Shown here piece after piece: positions 33,741-44,980 of a stretch of 64,000 nt of DNA (position 1 is the stretch's first letter; every line of letters begins with the position of its first letter). The translations under genes were made by a program, and so were the position numbers. Source of the stretch: Astragalus membranaceus (lineage: Eukaryota > Streptophyta > Magnoliopsida > Fabales > Fabaceae); contig CM076846.1 in the NCBI GenBank assembly GCA_039519185.1, positions 149,186,605-149,250,604 of the forward strand, read 5' to 3'. Below the pieces are notes generated by a model. It had not been told where the DNA came from and searched no databases. It saw only the letters and a list, made by a program, of their open reading frames with translations.

Positions 33741-33813
33741 TTTTCGACTGTTGCTGTGCTGTTTTCGACATGTTGCTGTGCTGTTTTTCGACATGTTGCT
33801 GTGCTGTTTTTCA
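33741..33813. repeat. Minisatellite of solo LTR 2 (right half)
   Basis: Continuation of the tgttgctgtgctgtttttcg-type array found left of element B. Together they show the insertion split one array. Confidence 0.85.
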
Positions 33814-34762
33814 AGTTGTGATGTTTTGTGCCATGCGGCTTTGTTGTGTCTAATATGGCAAATATGTGCTGTTGTTGATGCTGTTGAACTAGAATTTAAA
33901 ATATGTGTGTTGTGCCTAGAAAGACAAAGAAGATGCCTATGTTGTTGTTGTTGGGTCAATGAGACCAAAACTCCTAAGTTGATGTTGTTGGGTCAGTGTG
34001 ACCAAATTGTGTTGAATATGTTGCCGTGCATTACGCATGGGTACGTTGAAGTTGTTGTTTGATTATGTTGTACATGGAGTCCCATGCATGGCATGTGCAT
34101 ACCACGTTGTTGTAGGCTGCGGTCTGTTGTTGTTGAAGCCACAAAGGCTGTTTGTGTTGATTGGTACCACATGCATATACCCGTGTTGTGGGTTGCATTC
34201 ATACACATTCTCATATTACGTTGTTGATGCCTTGTGTTGTAATTGAATGTTGCTGCTTGTTGGTGTTGTGCTGGTAGTTGTTGTGGGTGATGTTGTGGAT
34301 GGTATTTATAGTTGCTTTTTCTTAGTATATTACTTATCATACTATCCTTTATGCTGTTGGACTCACCCTTTCTATTTCTATGTTACCTCTACATGGGTGA
34401 CATGCAGGTAGACGCGCGTGAAGGACCTTTCCTCCTTCTTTTATCGAGTCAGGGTCGTTTTGCTCTGATACGTAGCACCTGGGGGGAAACGAACACTGTT
34501 TATTAGCTATTTCATTTTAGACTATTATTTCTATTCATTGTTGGTTTATATGACTTGTGCTTTACCAAAGTTGTTGGTTCGAGATTATAAGTGGGAGAGT
34601 TTATTTTTATTCCAGTGCGATGTGTTGGATTTTATTGATATGCTACGTATCTCGTTGCTGTTGGTCTTAAATGTTGATATGTAACGCTCCGATGCATGCT
34701 TGATTGAATTTTTTTCGCACTCTGATGTTAATAAAATAAACGGGTAGAATTGGGGTGTTACA

Positions 34763-34973
34763 GTGGAGGAGGTGGTGGAGGTTGAGGAGGAGGTGGAGGG
34801 GCGGTGTCACCTACCACTGGACCAGTATTCTCCTGAATAGTACGCAGAATATTGCCTATTTCTGCCATACCATCAGTCATTCTGGTCTGTAATTGATCAA
34901 TCCTAGCTCCTAGCAACTCTGTAGTAGTAGTCAAGCGAGCATCAAGATCTGAAACAACTTGGCTCAACGTCAT
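34763..34973 (-). pseudogene. Element A gag, N-terminus
   Basis: ATG at 34973 (MTLSQVVSDLDARLTTTTEL) opens a short helical N-terminal region followed by a Pro-rich stretch (APPPPPQPPPPP). The run-on of this frame upstream of 34973 is just the primer-binding site. The frame continues at 13923 after solo LTR 2. Confidence 0.8.
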
Positions 34974-34986
34974 AGTAAAGATCGAA

Positions 34987-34999
34987 CCTTCTGATACCA
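34987..34999 (-). other. Element A primer-binding site, initiator tRNA-Met type
   Basis: Minus-strand TGGTATCAGAAGG begins two bases after the LTR end and matches the common TGGTATCAGAGC-type primer site complementary to initiator tRNA-Met, with a small deviation. Confidence 0.8.
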
Positions 35000-35001
35000 A
35001 T

Positions 35002-35456
35002 TGACACAGTTATTACTCTGTGCAGGATCTGTAACACACACTGCTAGGGTATTCCACCGGTAGCAGGCCAATCAATAACCTGGAGCTGCTAATTTGAAGA
35101 AAGCTGCTCGAAGGAATATTGAAGAGAGAGAGAGATAATTTCAGAGAATGTTTTGAGAGGTGAGAGTATTTTGAATTGCTTGGTGATTTTATTCACTGAA
35201 TAGAGCCAATAAATAGGCTAATCATTACACCATCATGACCTAGGAATATTCTAGATTGCTGACACCTAAATGCACAGCTCACTGAAATCTAGAATGATCC
35301 AATAACAGACAAAATACAACTAATAAGAAAAGGACAGTACTGCATAAAAAGCACGCAGGCAGCAGAAAGACTCAATAAAACAGTAAAATATCAATGTAAC
35401 AGTAACAAACTTAATAAAAACCTAGTTTTATTTAATTCTTGTGACACACTCTGTCA
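35002..35456 (-). repeat. Element A 5' LTR (only LTR present)
   Basis: On the minus strand it runs from TGACAGAG (35456) to CTGTGTCA (35002), about 455 bp, ending next to the primer-binding site. No second copy is in the window, so its age cannot be estimated. Confidence 0.75.
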
Positions 35457-36330
35457 CATACTAGCATGGAGAGAAGTGTTATACCAAAATTCAGCATAAG
35501 GAAGAAACTGAGCCCAAGATTTTGGTTGTTCAACCGTAAAACAACGGAGGTAAAGTTCTAAGCACTTATTGACAGTCTCCGTTTGTCCATCGGATTGAGG
35601 ATGGTACGCATGAAGAGCTCTTTAATAGAGTGGTGCCACTGAGTTTGAACAAATGCTTCCAAAACTTGCTTGTGAAGACTTTGTCCCTATCAGACACAAT
35701 AGTGTTAGGGAAGCCATGAAGCTTGACTACATGATGCATAAATGATTCAGCCACCTTTTCACTAGTAAAATCAGCCTTGAGTGGTGCAACAGACTGTATT
35801 TTGATAAGCGATCCACGACTACAAAAATCACGGTGAAACCATTGGAAGGGGGTAACCCAATGATGAAATTCATAGAGATGTCCTCCCAAATTTGAGAAGG
35901 AATGGGGAGTGGCTGTAGTAGACCAGCAGGTAAAGTAGTAGAGGCCTTAGCTTGCTGGCAGATTAAACAAGTAGACACAAATTGAGTGATATCCTTTGCC
36001 ATGGATGTCCAATAAAAATGAGAAGCGATTATGACTGATTCTGCCTATACTAATATTCATGTACCACTAAACGATTTTTCCAATATAACTGATTCTGCCT
36101 ATACTAATAATTAGGATCATAGCACTTGTTTTCCATGCATTGCAACACTATAGTGGACAAGACAGGATCAGAAGCGATGGAGAATGGAGAATGTGCATGC
36201 GAGAAAGTGCATGAGCTGCAACATTTTCACAGCCAGGCTTGTATTCAATGGAAAAATCAAATCCCAAGAACTTATTCTTAACCTCTAAATAATTTTGATG
36301 ATGACAAAGAACTTGTGTTGAAGCAATCAT
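35457..36330 (-). pseudogene. Element F: gypsy RNase H/integrase fragment
   Basis: Minus strand: the end of RNase H (FLGFDFSIEYKPGCENVAAH, ALSRM), then the integrase zinc-domain end (FVSTCLICQQAKASTTLPAG) and catalytic core (WEDISMNFIIGLPPSNGF, VVVDRLSKY, then in another frame PLKADFTSEKVAESFMHHVV, IVSDRDKVFTSKFW), and finally the FWYNTSLHAS region broken off at the element A LTR. Frameshifts occur near 35800 and 35600. The RNase H differs from that of element A, so this is a separate copy, probably the target into which A inserted. A short repeat (actgattctgcctatactaa) occurs at about 36029 and 36084. Confidence 0.82.
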
Positions 36331-36636
36331 TTCTGAAATTATTTAACAAACTTATTTCAATGTGTGGAGTTGTTTAGGAATTCTGTAGTAAAATTCCATG
36401 AGACAAACTCATGCTAAAACTTCCTACACTTGTATAGATCACATGGTAGCTAGTATCTAGTTCAATAATCTAGTTCTTTCATTCTTTCTTTCAAATAAAC
36501 CAATTGGCTCTCCATTAACTTCAAGCATTTCTGGTTTAATAGAAACTGAAAATTGTTGCATCTGATCATCTGATATTTCATAAAAGCAATTATAGCATAA
36601 GCACTTATCACATAAAAGCTTATGCATAAGCTGTTT
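36331..36636. other. Spacer, no gene recognised
   Basis: AT-rich DNA between the gypsy fragment and the LRR remnant. A palindromic tract around 36595-36640 (cataaaagcttatgcataag) is present. Nothing coding is supported. Confidence 0.4.
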
Positions 36637-38066
36637 TTAAAAAGCTAAAAACAACTTATGAAAGAGACATAGGCCATGTAAATAACTTACCTTAAAACAG
36701 TCTATAAGCAGTTTCCCTAAGGTTACAAAATGGTTTCTTGATATGTCTAAGGATGTAAGGTTTGAAAAACAACTGAGGATATGTAGATCTTCATCCGTTA
36801 GATTGCAGTTACTGAGCTCAAGGTTTTCCAATATTGATTGCACTTTGGTCCTTGAATGTATGAGGCGTCGTCGTTATAGTCTCTGAATGTATCGATGATA
36901 GACAGCTGTAACAATATTCTGGAAAATTAAAGAAATTAACCTAAGAGAAGAATGAAGCATAAAAGGCAAAATGACTATTTTAATGCATTCAGTGACTATA
37001 ATGATAGCACCTCAAACATTCATGAACCAAAATGACTATTTACTCTTTTTAAAAAAGGTTTGCGATCACAATTTTGACCACTGCATCTTATTTTTTATGC
37101 TGATGCGATTGCGATTGAGGCCACATTTGATAACGATTTAAAATCTTGGGTGTAAGGGAAAAAAACAGATATAAATCTTACCGTCCCTTCAGCCAGTACT
37201 TGAAGCACATCCTCATAATACCATAGCCTACTGCGTCTTCCAGGATCAAGTGGTGATTCTTGCCGAACAATTTCCTTACCCATATCTTGTATAAGATCAT
37301 GCATCGACAATACGCCTCTTTCATCCATGTTTATGAGAGACTTGTCAGCAAGCACTGCAATACCAATAGCTGGATGCAAATCACAAGCACATAATGCTTT
37401 TGAAGCATATTCCATTATCTCTCCTTTAAAGAAACATGCATTATAAAGGAAAATTTCCTTTTCATTTTCTTCTAAACCATCAAAACTTAGTCTAAGTATA
37501 TGCTGAACTTTTCTGTTAGGAGTTCTCTTGTATTTATCCAATGCTGATTTCCATTGATGTTCACTTCTTTTAAATGCATTCCAACTAAATAGTAATTATC
37601 AAATGTTTATCTCTTGTAGTTATGATAATTCTACTTCCAGGACCAAACCAATCAAATCCTCCTGTTAATGCTTGTAATTGTTCCACATCATCCACATTAT
37701 CAATAACTATTAGAACTCTTTTTCTACATAGCCTTTCTCTCCAAGTATCTCAAACGGAAGCCTCTCTTGGAGTTTGACAAGGCCAGTCTTATGGTTTGCA
37801 TTTTCTCTGACATTTGCAAGGAAACTGGCATATCGAAACTGATCATATACTGTGTTGTACACAGCTTTAGCTATAGTTGTTTTGCCAATTCCACCAATGC
37901 CATATATTCCTACCATTCTAACATTCTTGCATTCGAGTTTTAAGAGCCCGTTAACATCTGATACACGAGCCTGGAGTCCAACAGGGTGTGTCGCGACATT
38001 TAGAGGGATGCGATTCAACTTGCTTGATACCTCATCTACTATGCTTTGGATAAATTTGAATTCATA
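36637..38066 (-). pseudogene. NBS-LRR (TNL-type) resistance pseudogene
   Basis: Minus strand. The NBS exon begins after an acceptor at 38067-38068 (YEFKFIQSIVDEVSSKLNR) and carries a P-loop (GIYGIGGIGKTTIAKAVYN, about 37880-37930). A frame change near 37710-37740 separates it from kinase-2 (VLIVIDNVDDVEQ) and RNBS-B (GPGSRIIITTRDKH). The sequence then jumps to FSWNAFKRSEHQWKSALDKY, missing the GLPL region, and resumes with ARC2 (LRLSFDGLEENEKEIFL, ACFFKGE) and the MHD motif (MHDLIQDMGKEIVRQESP), ending at a donor at 37181-37182. A separate LRR-like exon (NLELSNCNLTDEDLHILS, LTSLDISRNHF) lies at 36637-36843. I find no TIR exon upstream. Deletions and frameshifts make it non-functional. Confidence 0.88.
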
Positions 38067-38763
38067 CTGGAAAATTTTATAGAACATTTATTATAAGCAA
38101 CATTAAATAAGTAGTATTCCTGCTCGAGGGTTTAGTCTCTGCAAATGTGTGTAGAGGATATCCGATTTATACGAAAAGTAACACTAATTTCTTCATCGAA
38201 AACCTTAAATTATTAAATATACGTACGGATTCGTCGCAGGACAAACTTGTTTCATTTCATCATAAATGCTTCATCATAACTGATGTCTCACATGATCTGA
38301 TGGAATGACATTATAGAAAACTGAAAAAATCACTTGTCCCTTTTAATTAGAACATCTCGTGAAAAAGTGCTCATCGTGTAGCAACACAATCTGGTGCTGT
38401 CATGTATATAGTGCTAATTCTTAGTTTATGGTATGTATGCTTTGGTTTTATTAGCTGATTTGGAATGGAAAAGAAATATCTAACGCCAAAACTAAACATA
38501 AAAGCATAGATATTGCAACTAGAATATTGAAGTTCAAACAAAGATGCGCTGCTCTTGTATTATCAAACTTCTGAAATATTGTATTAGCTAATTCTGCATA
38601 ATTGAATACTATCACAGACCCTTTAGTAAAGGTAAAAGATTATTCTTACAATTGAAATCAATTTGGAAATAGATAAAAGTAAACCTTAAAAATAACTGAT
38701 AAAGCAAGGTAAAACCCCAATAGCCACAATCATAAACCTCTTGAGTGAAAGCAGAATACAAAA
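38067..38763. other. Spacer between NBS pseudogene and F-box gene
   Basis: No TIR exon or other gene is recognisable on either strand. The right end holds the F-box gene's 3' flank. Confidence 0.45.
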
Positions 38764-39942
38764 CTAATCACTCACTCCTCCAATTGGAAGAAAGCTTTCT
38801 TTATAAGTTACTATCTTATTGGGAGATCTCATTATTATAATACCAAGCTCCTCATTCATATGGGTACTCAAATCAAACCAGATTAATTCACCATCTTTTT
38901 TTCTGATGAAAATATTACCATTCTTCCACGCTCCAATAGGATGCTCAATGCAAGGTAAGAGCCCAACAACTAAGATTTTAGTCCATGAATCCTTTACACC
39001 GACTTCACCCAAAATTGATATATGAAATGTAGTTGTCTCTGTATTATTTAGAATCAAAGCAATAGACGCATTTAATACCACCAAGTGTCTCCACACATGT
39101 CTAAAATCAGAACTCTCACCCATGATGATGTCTGAGGGTATGGGTGTTGTGAAGAATGTCTCATTGCTAAAGTCAAATGTCACCAAACATTCTTCATTAT
39201 GTGTTTTAAGTCTAATCCACCAGTGGCCAACTCCATCCATGAAAATTGGTTCATAATTTGTTATAGACCTAGGCACATCAACATCAAGTTTTTTCCAAGA
39301 GTTGCTTCTTAAGCTATATATCTCCCACGAGTAATAATCAAGGATACCATCAGGAGTTGAAATATATGTTGTATGCCGAATAACCTTATAATCATCTCTT
39401 ATACGATCATAACCAAATATACCATTTTCAAAATCACAATCGGGGTTTGCTTCATTGGGGCTGTGAGGAATGACCCTGAATTCCTTGGTTGCTGGATTCC
39501 ACAATATCATATCATTTTGGAATATATGACGAAGACAAAGAATGCCATTAATACTATAAGAACCCAAAAGTTTAAAACCATTGTCATCATCCTCTTGAAA
39601 TGGATTGGGCCAATCTATTTTTACCTTAGTTTCAAACTTATCACCAGAAAGAGAATACAACACATATTTTTGATCGTAATAAGAGGAGTAAAAAGAGGAG
39701 TCATCAATTTTATGATGTAGGAGTACCGATGTATCATTGTAACAAGCATGGTTCTTAGATAAGAAATTGGTGCCGTACATGTTCATGAAATTAGGGCTTT
39801 CAAATAAAAGGGACCATGACTTACACACGAATCCAAATCGTTTCAAAGATTTAAGAGGCAATTTTGATAGAACTGAAAATGCAAGATCATTGTGTATATG
39901 ATTGCTGACCTTGTAATTTGATGCAACCACAGATTTGTGCAT
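38764..39942 (-). CDS. F-box protein with F-box-associated (FBA) domain
   Basis: Single-exon ORF of 392 codons, intact. The N-terminal F-box (about residues 17-60: HNDLAFSVLSKLPLKSLKRF, VCKSWSLLFESPNF) would bind SKP1 in an SCF ubiquitin ligase. The rest is a type-1 F-box-associated interaction domain expected to recruit substrates (GSYSINGILCLRH, ILWNPATKEFRVIPHSP, GFGYDR-like FGYDRIRDDYKVIRH, YSLRSNSWKKLDVD, FDFSNETF). This is a large, fast-evolving plant family and the substrate cannot be inferred. The start at 39942 gives the usual short N-terminus before the F-box. No disabling change was seen; it is the best candidate for a functional host gene besides the p44-like gene. Confidence 0.92.
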   Translation of the reverse strand: MHKSVVASNYKVSNHIHNDLAFSVLSKLPLKSLKRFGFVCKSWSLLFESPNFMNMYGTNFLSKNHACYNDTSVLLHHKIDDSSFYSSYYDQKYVLYSLSGDKFETKVKIDWPNPFQEDDDNGFKLLGSYSINGILCLRHIFQNDMILWNPATKEFRVIPHSPNEANPDCDFENGIFGYDRIRDDYKVIRHTTYISTPDGILDYYSWEIYSLRSNSWKKLDVDVPRSITNYEPIFMDGVGHWWIRLKTHNEECLVTFDFSNETFFTTPIPSDIIMGESSDFRHVWRHLVVLNASIALILNNTETTTFHISILGEVGVKDSWTKILVVGLLPCIEHPIGAWKNGNIFIRKKDGELIWFDLSTHMNEELGIIIMRSPNKIVTYKESFLPIGGVSD

Positions 39943-40084
39943 ATTCGCCTTTGATGAAGAGCTTTGATTGCACGTAATGGTGCCGATGTGAAATAATTCA
40001 GATGTCGTTTTAACTTTGACAGCTAAAGTATTTCTGCGCGTTGGAATGATATGGTTGTTTGTATTTTGCAGGTGGATAACATCT

Positions 40085-40562
40085 TGGAGATAAATTTTAT
40101 AAGTAGGAGTGGTTTACTTATTGACTAAGAATAAGGATAAAAAAAGATAGATTACTTATTGACTAAGAATAAGGATAAAAAAAAAGATAGCTAACAAGTA
40201 ATTAAATGAGTTTCTTGTTATGTCATGTTAGAGAATAGGGTTTTTACTAGTTGTAATGTTGACTTTAATAAAAGTCAACACCCCTTTATAATTCAGTCAC
40301 GGTTCACCTATATATAAGGGAACCTGCTATTGTAATATCATTCAATTCATTCAATACAATTTTAATATTTTTCAATGAATTCTTTCTCTCTCTCTCTTAG
40401 ACTCTTACATGTCAACTTGCAGAAGACGGGTGGTTTACTTGTTGACTAAGAATAAGGATAAAAAAAGATAGCTAACAAGTAATTAAATGAGCTTCTTGTT
40501 ATGTCAACTAGTGCAAGACGAAATTAAATGAGTTTCTTGTTATGTCAACTAGCGGAAGACGT
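40085..40562. repeat. Tandem repeat of ~90-bp unit upstream of the F-box gene
   Basis: The phrase tattgactaagaataaggat + aaaaaaagata occurs near 40118, 40154 and 40441, followed by gctaacaagtaattaaatga and ttcttgttatgtcaac (40207-40225, 40470-40508, 40521-40550). A small solo LTR (40226-40409) interrupts the first full unit. Confidence 0.75.
40226..40409 (+). mobile_element. Short solo LTR or TRIM terminal repeat (184 bp), TSD tgtca
   Basis: Starts TGTTAGAG and ends CTCTTACA (perfect terminal inverted octamers), with tgtca duplicated at 40221-40225 and 40410-40414. It contains a TATA-like ctatatataagg (about 40310). It has no coding sequence. The length fits a TRIM or copia-type LTR. Confidence 0.85.
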
Positions 40563-40814
40563 GTCCGTCTTATATACTTGTTCCCAACTGTTGACATAAT
40601 TGGATAATCGGTTGGTACTTTCTTTCCACGTAAATAGTCATTATATGTGCAGTTGCATTTATCCTTTGCAATACCCATGATGTTTATCTTCTATATAGGA
40701 TTCGGCATAACTCCTTTGTATTTAAATTTAAATTTTAATTACATATATTAAATACCAGAGAGAAAGTTGGAATATGGAAACTGATACACCAATCCCATTT
40801 ATATATAGGTATAG

Positions 40815-40869
<55 letters not shown>
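40815..40869. repeat. (ATA)n microsatellite
   Basis: About 18 uninterrupted ATA/TAA trinucleotide units. It immediately precedes the pyrimidine-rich array. Confidence 0.95.
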
Positions 40870-40871
<2 letters not shown>

Positions 40872-43800
40872 GATAGCGTATACTCTCTTTCTTCCTTTTT
40901 TTCTCTTTCTTCTTACACTCTCTTTTCTCCTTTTCACTTTTGTCTTACACTCTCTTTCTTTATTTTTTCTTTTTACTTGATTTCTATTTTTCACATAAAC
41001 AATTCTTCTATTTCTCTTATCACTTCACTTTAATTTTTTTAACTAATTATCTAAATTTATTCAAACACTACTTTACTAAAATTACTCTATTAAAATTATC
41101 TTCTCTTTTCTCTCTGAAATCTGTTTACACATTTACTTATAATTTATATTTTCATATCTACTATAATCAACTAAAATAATCAATTTATTTATACAAACAA
41201 ATCTTATACAAAATTACCAATTTTGATCTCTTATTAACAAGACATATATCTAATTTAAGGGTAAAAATGTCATTACACTCTATTTCTATTTCTTTTTCTT
41301 TTTACACTCTCTTTCTTCCATCTCTTCTTTTTTTTTTACAAATTTCTTCCATCTTTTCTCTTTCTTCCTTTTTTTCTTTCTTCTTACACTCTCTTTCCTC
41401 CTTTTCACTTTTCTCTTACACTCTCTTTCTTCCATTTTTTTCTCTTTTTTCTTACACTCTCTTTCCTCCTTTTCACTTTTCTCTACCCTCTTCTTCATTT
41501 TTTTTCTTTTTACTTTACTTCTATTTTTCACATAAACAATTTTTCTCTTTCTCTTATCACCTTTGCTTTAATTTTTTTTAACTAAATTTCTAATCTATTT
41601 ATTCTATTTTACAAACAAACTTCCTACAAAATTACCAATTAGAATATCTTATTAACAAGACACGTATTTAATTTAAGGGTAAAAATGTAATTATCCTCTA
41701 TTTCTTTTTCTTCTTACACTCTTTTTCGTCTTACACTCTATTTCCTCCTTTTCACTTTTCTCTTACATTCTCTTTCTTCCTTTTTTCTCTTTCTTCTTAC
41801 ACTCTCTTTCCTCCTTTTCACTTTTCTCTTACACCTTTTTTTTTCTTTTTACTTTATTTCTATTTTTCAAATAAACAATTCTTCTCTTTCTCTTATCACT
41901 TCACTTTAATTTTTTTAACTAAATTTCTAAATTTATACAAACACTACTTTACTAAAATTACTTTACTAAAATCATCTTCTCTTTTCTCTCCGAAATTTAT
42001 TTACACTCTTATTAATAATCTATTATCACCTATTATTTATAATATACTATCTATATTTTACTACATACTATAATCTACTAGTCAACTAAAATAATCAATC
42101 TATTTATACAAACAAACTTTATACGAAATTACCAATTTTGATCTCTTATTAACATGACACATCTAATTTAAGAGTAAAAATGTCATTACCCTCTATTTAT
42201 TTTTCTTCTTACACTCTCCTTCTTCCTTTTTTTTTCTCTTTCTTCTTACACTTTCTTTCCTCATTTTCACTTTTCTCTTGCATCATCTTCTTCATTTTTC
42301 TTTTTACCTTGTTTTACTTCTATTTTTCACATAAACAATTCTTCTCTTTCTCTTATCACTTCACTTTAATTTTTTTTAACTAAATTTATACAAACACTAC
42401 TTTATTAAAATTACTCTACTAAAATTATCTTCTCTTTTCTCTCCGAAATATGTTTACACTATTAATAATAATCTATTATCACCTCTTGTTAATAATATAC
42501 TCTCTTATCGATAATCAACTATCTATGCTTTACTATCTACTATAATCTACTAATCAACTAAAATAATCAATTGAAACTACGAGATAACTGCAATCGTATA
42601 TAAAAAAATACGGGATAACTACACTGATATGTAAAAAAACACAAGATTAATATTTGTCATTGATGATTAAAAAATTTAAAAACTACTATAAACCTACTAT
42701 CTAAAACACGAGAAGATTTAATGACTATTTAAACTACTGATTAATATTTAAAACAAATATTTCTTATTGAAAATCTACTATCTCTCTTTTACTATCTACC
42801 ATAATGAAAAATGTTGTTTGTTACGAATATAGATTTGAAACCATTTGCAAGTTTGGCACATATTTTCTATTGGTCTTGGTTAGTTATGCATACACCTTTG
42901 GGGTTTTTCTCTGCCAGCACTTCAATCTCAGAGTCCCTTATGCTCTTCAGAAGTGGATTAAGGCTTGCAGAAATTGGACCTGTGGAAGTATAATCATCCC
43001 CCAATAGACTTCTGCCACATGGCAGAAGTTAGTTAACGTGAGTGAGGAGTGTGCTGCTGCCTCCACTATCCGTAGCAGCACCTGTGGTAACTTTTCTCCA
43101 TTTACCTCTTTCATAAAACTTAGTAAATTTCCTAGTTTGCCCCTCATTAAGCACATTCTCATCACACATTTATTTATAATTTATATTTTCATATCTATTA
43201 TAATCAACTAAAATAATCAATTTATTTATACAAACAAATCTTTTACAAAATTATCAATTTTGATCTCTTATTAACAAGACATATATCTTCTTTCAAAAAA
43301 AACAAGACATATATCTAATTTAAGGGTAAAAATGTCATTACCCTCTATTTCTATTTCTTTTTACACTCTTTTTCTTCCATTTTTTTCTTTCTTCCTTTTT
43401 TTCCTCTTTCTTCTTACACCCTCTTTCCTCATTTTCACTTTTCTCTTACACTCTCTTTCTTCCTTTTTATCTCTTTTTTCTTACACTCTCTTTCCTCCTT
43501 TTCACTTTCCTCTACCCTCTTTCTTCATTTTTTCTTTTTACTTTACTTCTATTTTTCACATAAACAATTTTTCTCTTTCTTTTATCACTTCACTTTAATT
43601 TTTTTAACTAAATTTCTAATCTATTTATTCTATTTTACAAACAAACTTCCTACAAAATTACCAATTTGAATCTCTTATTAACAAGACACGTATTTAATTT
43701 AAGGGTAAAAATGTCATTACCCTCTATTTCTTTTTCTTCTTACACTCTCTTTCATCCTTTTTTTCTCTTTCGTTTTACACTCGCTTTCCTCCTTTTCACT

Positions 43801-44980
43801 TTTCTCTTACACTCTCTTTCTTCCTTTTTTTCTCTATCTTCTTACACTCTCTTTCCTCCTTTTCACTTTTCTCTTACATTCTCTTTCTTCTTTTTTTTCT
43901 TTTTACTTTATTTCTATATTTCACATAAACAATTCTCCTCTTTCTCTTATTACTTCACTTTAATTTTTTTAACTAAATTTCTAAATTTATACAAACACTA
44001 CTTTACTAAAATTACTCTACTAAAATTATCTTCTCTTTTCTCTCTGAAATCTGTTTACACTTATTGTTAATCTATTATCACCTCTTATTTATAATCTTCT
44101 ATCTATATTTTACTATATACTATAATCTACTAGACAACTAAAATAATCAATCTATTTATATAAAAACTTTATACAAAATTACCAATTTTGATCTCTTATT
44201 AACAAGACACATATCTAATTTAAGGGTAAAAATGTCATTACCCTCTTTTTATTTTTCTTCTTACACTCTCCTTCTTCCTTTTTTTTCTCTTTCTTCTTAC
44301 ACTCTCTTTCCTCCTTTTCACTTTTCTCTTTCACTCTCTTTCAATTTTTTTTCTTTCTTCTTACACTCTCTTTCCTCCTTTTCACTTTTCTTTTACATCC
44401 TCTTTCTTCATTTTTCTTTTTACTTTACTTCTATTTTTCACATAAACAATTCTTCTCTTTCTCTTATCACTTCACTTTAATTTTTTTAACTAAATTTCTA
44501 AATTTATTCAAACACTACTTTACTTAAATTATCTTCTCTTTTCTCTCCGAAATATTTTGACACTCTTAATAATAATCTACTATCACCTCTTTTTGATAAT
44601 ATACTCTCTTATTGATAATCAACTATCTATGCTTTACTATCTACTATAATCTACTAATCAACTAAAATAATCAATTAAAAATACGAGATAACTGCAATCG
44701 TATATAAAAAAACACGGGATAACTACACTGATATGTAAAAAAACACAGGATTAATATCTAAAACACAAGAAGATTTAATGACTATTTAAACTACTGATTA
44801 ATATTTAAAACAAATATTTCTTATTGAAAATAATATCTAAAACACAAGAAGATTTAATGACTATTTAAACTACTGATTAATATTTAAAACAAATATTTCT
44901 TATTGAAAATCTATTATCTCTCTTTTACTATCTACCATAATGGAAAATGTTGTTTGTTACGAATATAGATTTGAACGAAA
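40870..44980. repeat. Pyrimidine-rich tandem array with ~2.05-kb higher-order duplication
   Basis: The plus strand is dominated by tctttcttcttacactctct-type tracts alternating with AT-rich blocks. An anchor phrase (aagggtaaaaatgtcatta) occurs at 41257, 41675, 42170 (as aagag), 43322, 43701 and 44222. The two triplets are offset by about 2065, 2026 and 2052 bp, indicating duplication of a three-unit block. A ~77-bp segment (aaaacacaagaagatttaat + gactatttaaac) is further duplicated at 44757-44905. The Lys/Arg/Glu-rich and Ser/Phe-rich open frames here are low-complexity artefacts. Confidence 0.8.
42835..43165. other. Unique-looking segment between array copies, possible gene fragment
   Basis: Less repetitive and more GC-balanced than the array around it. 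On the minus strand a stretch at about 42850-42990 reads PTGPISASLNPLLKSI then RDSEIEVLAEKNPKG in one frame and looks protein-like, but I do not recognise the family. A shorter version ends the second array copy near 45180-45310. Confidence 0.4.

Larger units (their letters stand above)
13929..34762 (+). mobile_element. Solo LTR 2 in element A gag, TSD gtgga, split by element B
   Basis: It begins TGTAACGCCCCA (13929) and ends TGGGGTGTTACA (34762), with target duplications gtgga at 13924-13928 and 34763-34767. Removing element B (14952-33735) leaves about 2.05 kb. Shared segments with solo LTR 1 include the leader ending aggtaaggggggt (14391) and ttgctctgatacgtagcacc near the 3' end (34450). 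It has no internal region of its own. Confidence 0.9.
8437..35456 (-). mobile_element. Element A: degraded Ty3/gypsy retrotransposon, minus strand, interrupted
   Basis: Reading on the minus strand: LTR 35456-35002, primer-binding site, gag start at 34973, gag to 34763, then (after an inserted solo LTR) 13923-13334, then (after a second solo LTR) 10726-10645, protease 10645-9809, RT and RNase H 9808-8437. The gag frame is continuous across both insertions once one copy of each 5-bp duplication is discounted. Integrase and the 3' LTR are missing. The polyprotein is of the plant gypsy type with a DSG protease and FFDD RT box. It is the oldest host layer of the nest. Confidence 0.85.

Noticed and set aside
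10732..34762. The two TGTAAC...GTTACA blocks as the LTR pair of one element with 13329-13928 as its interior
   Set aside because: Each block has its own 5-bp target duplication and the interior is element A gag in continuous frame, so they are two independent solo LTRs.
40728..44480. Many small ORFs rich in Lys/Arg/Glu or Phe/Ser/Leu
   Set aside because: Low-complexity products of the pyrimidine-rich array; they have no domain and follow the DNA repeat.
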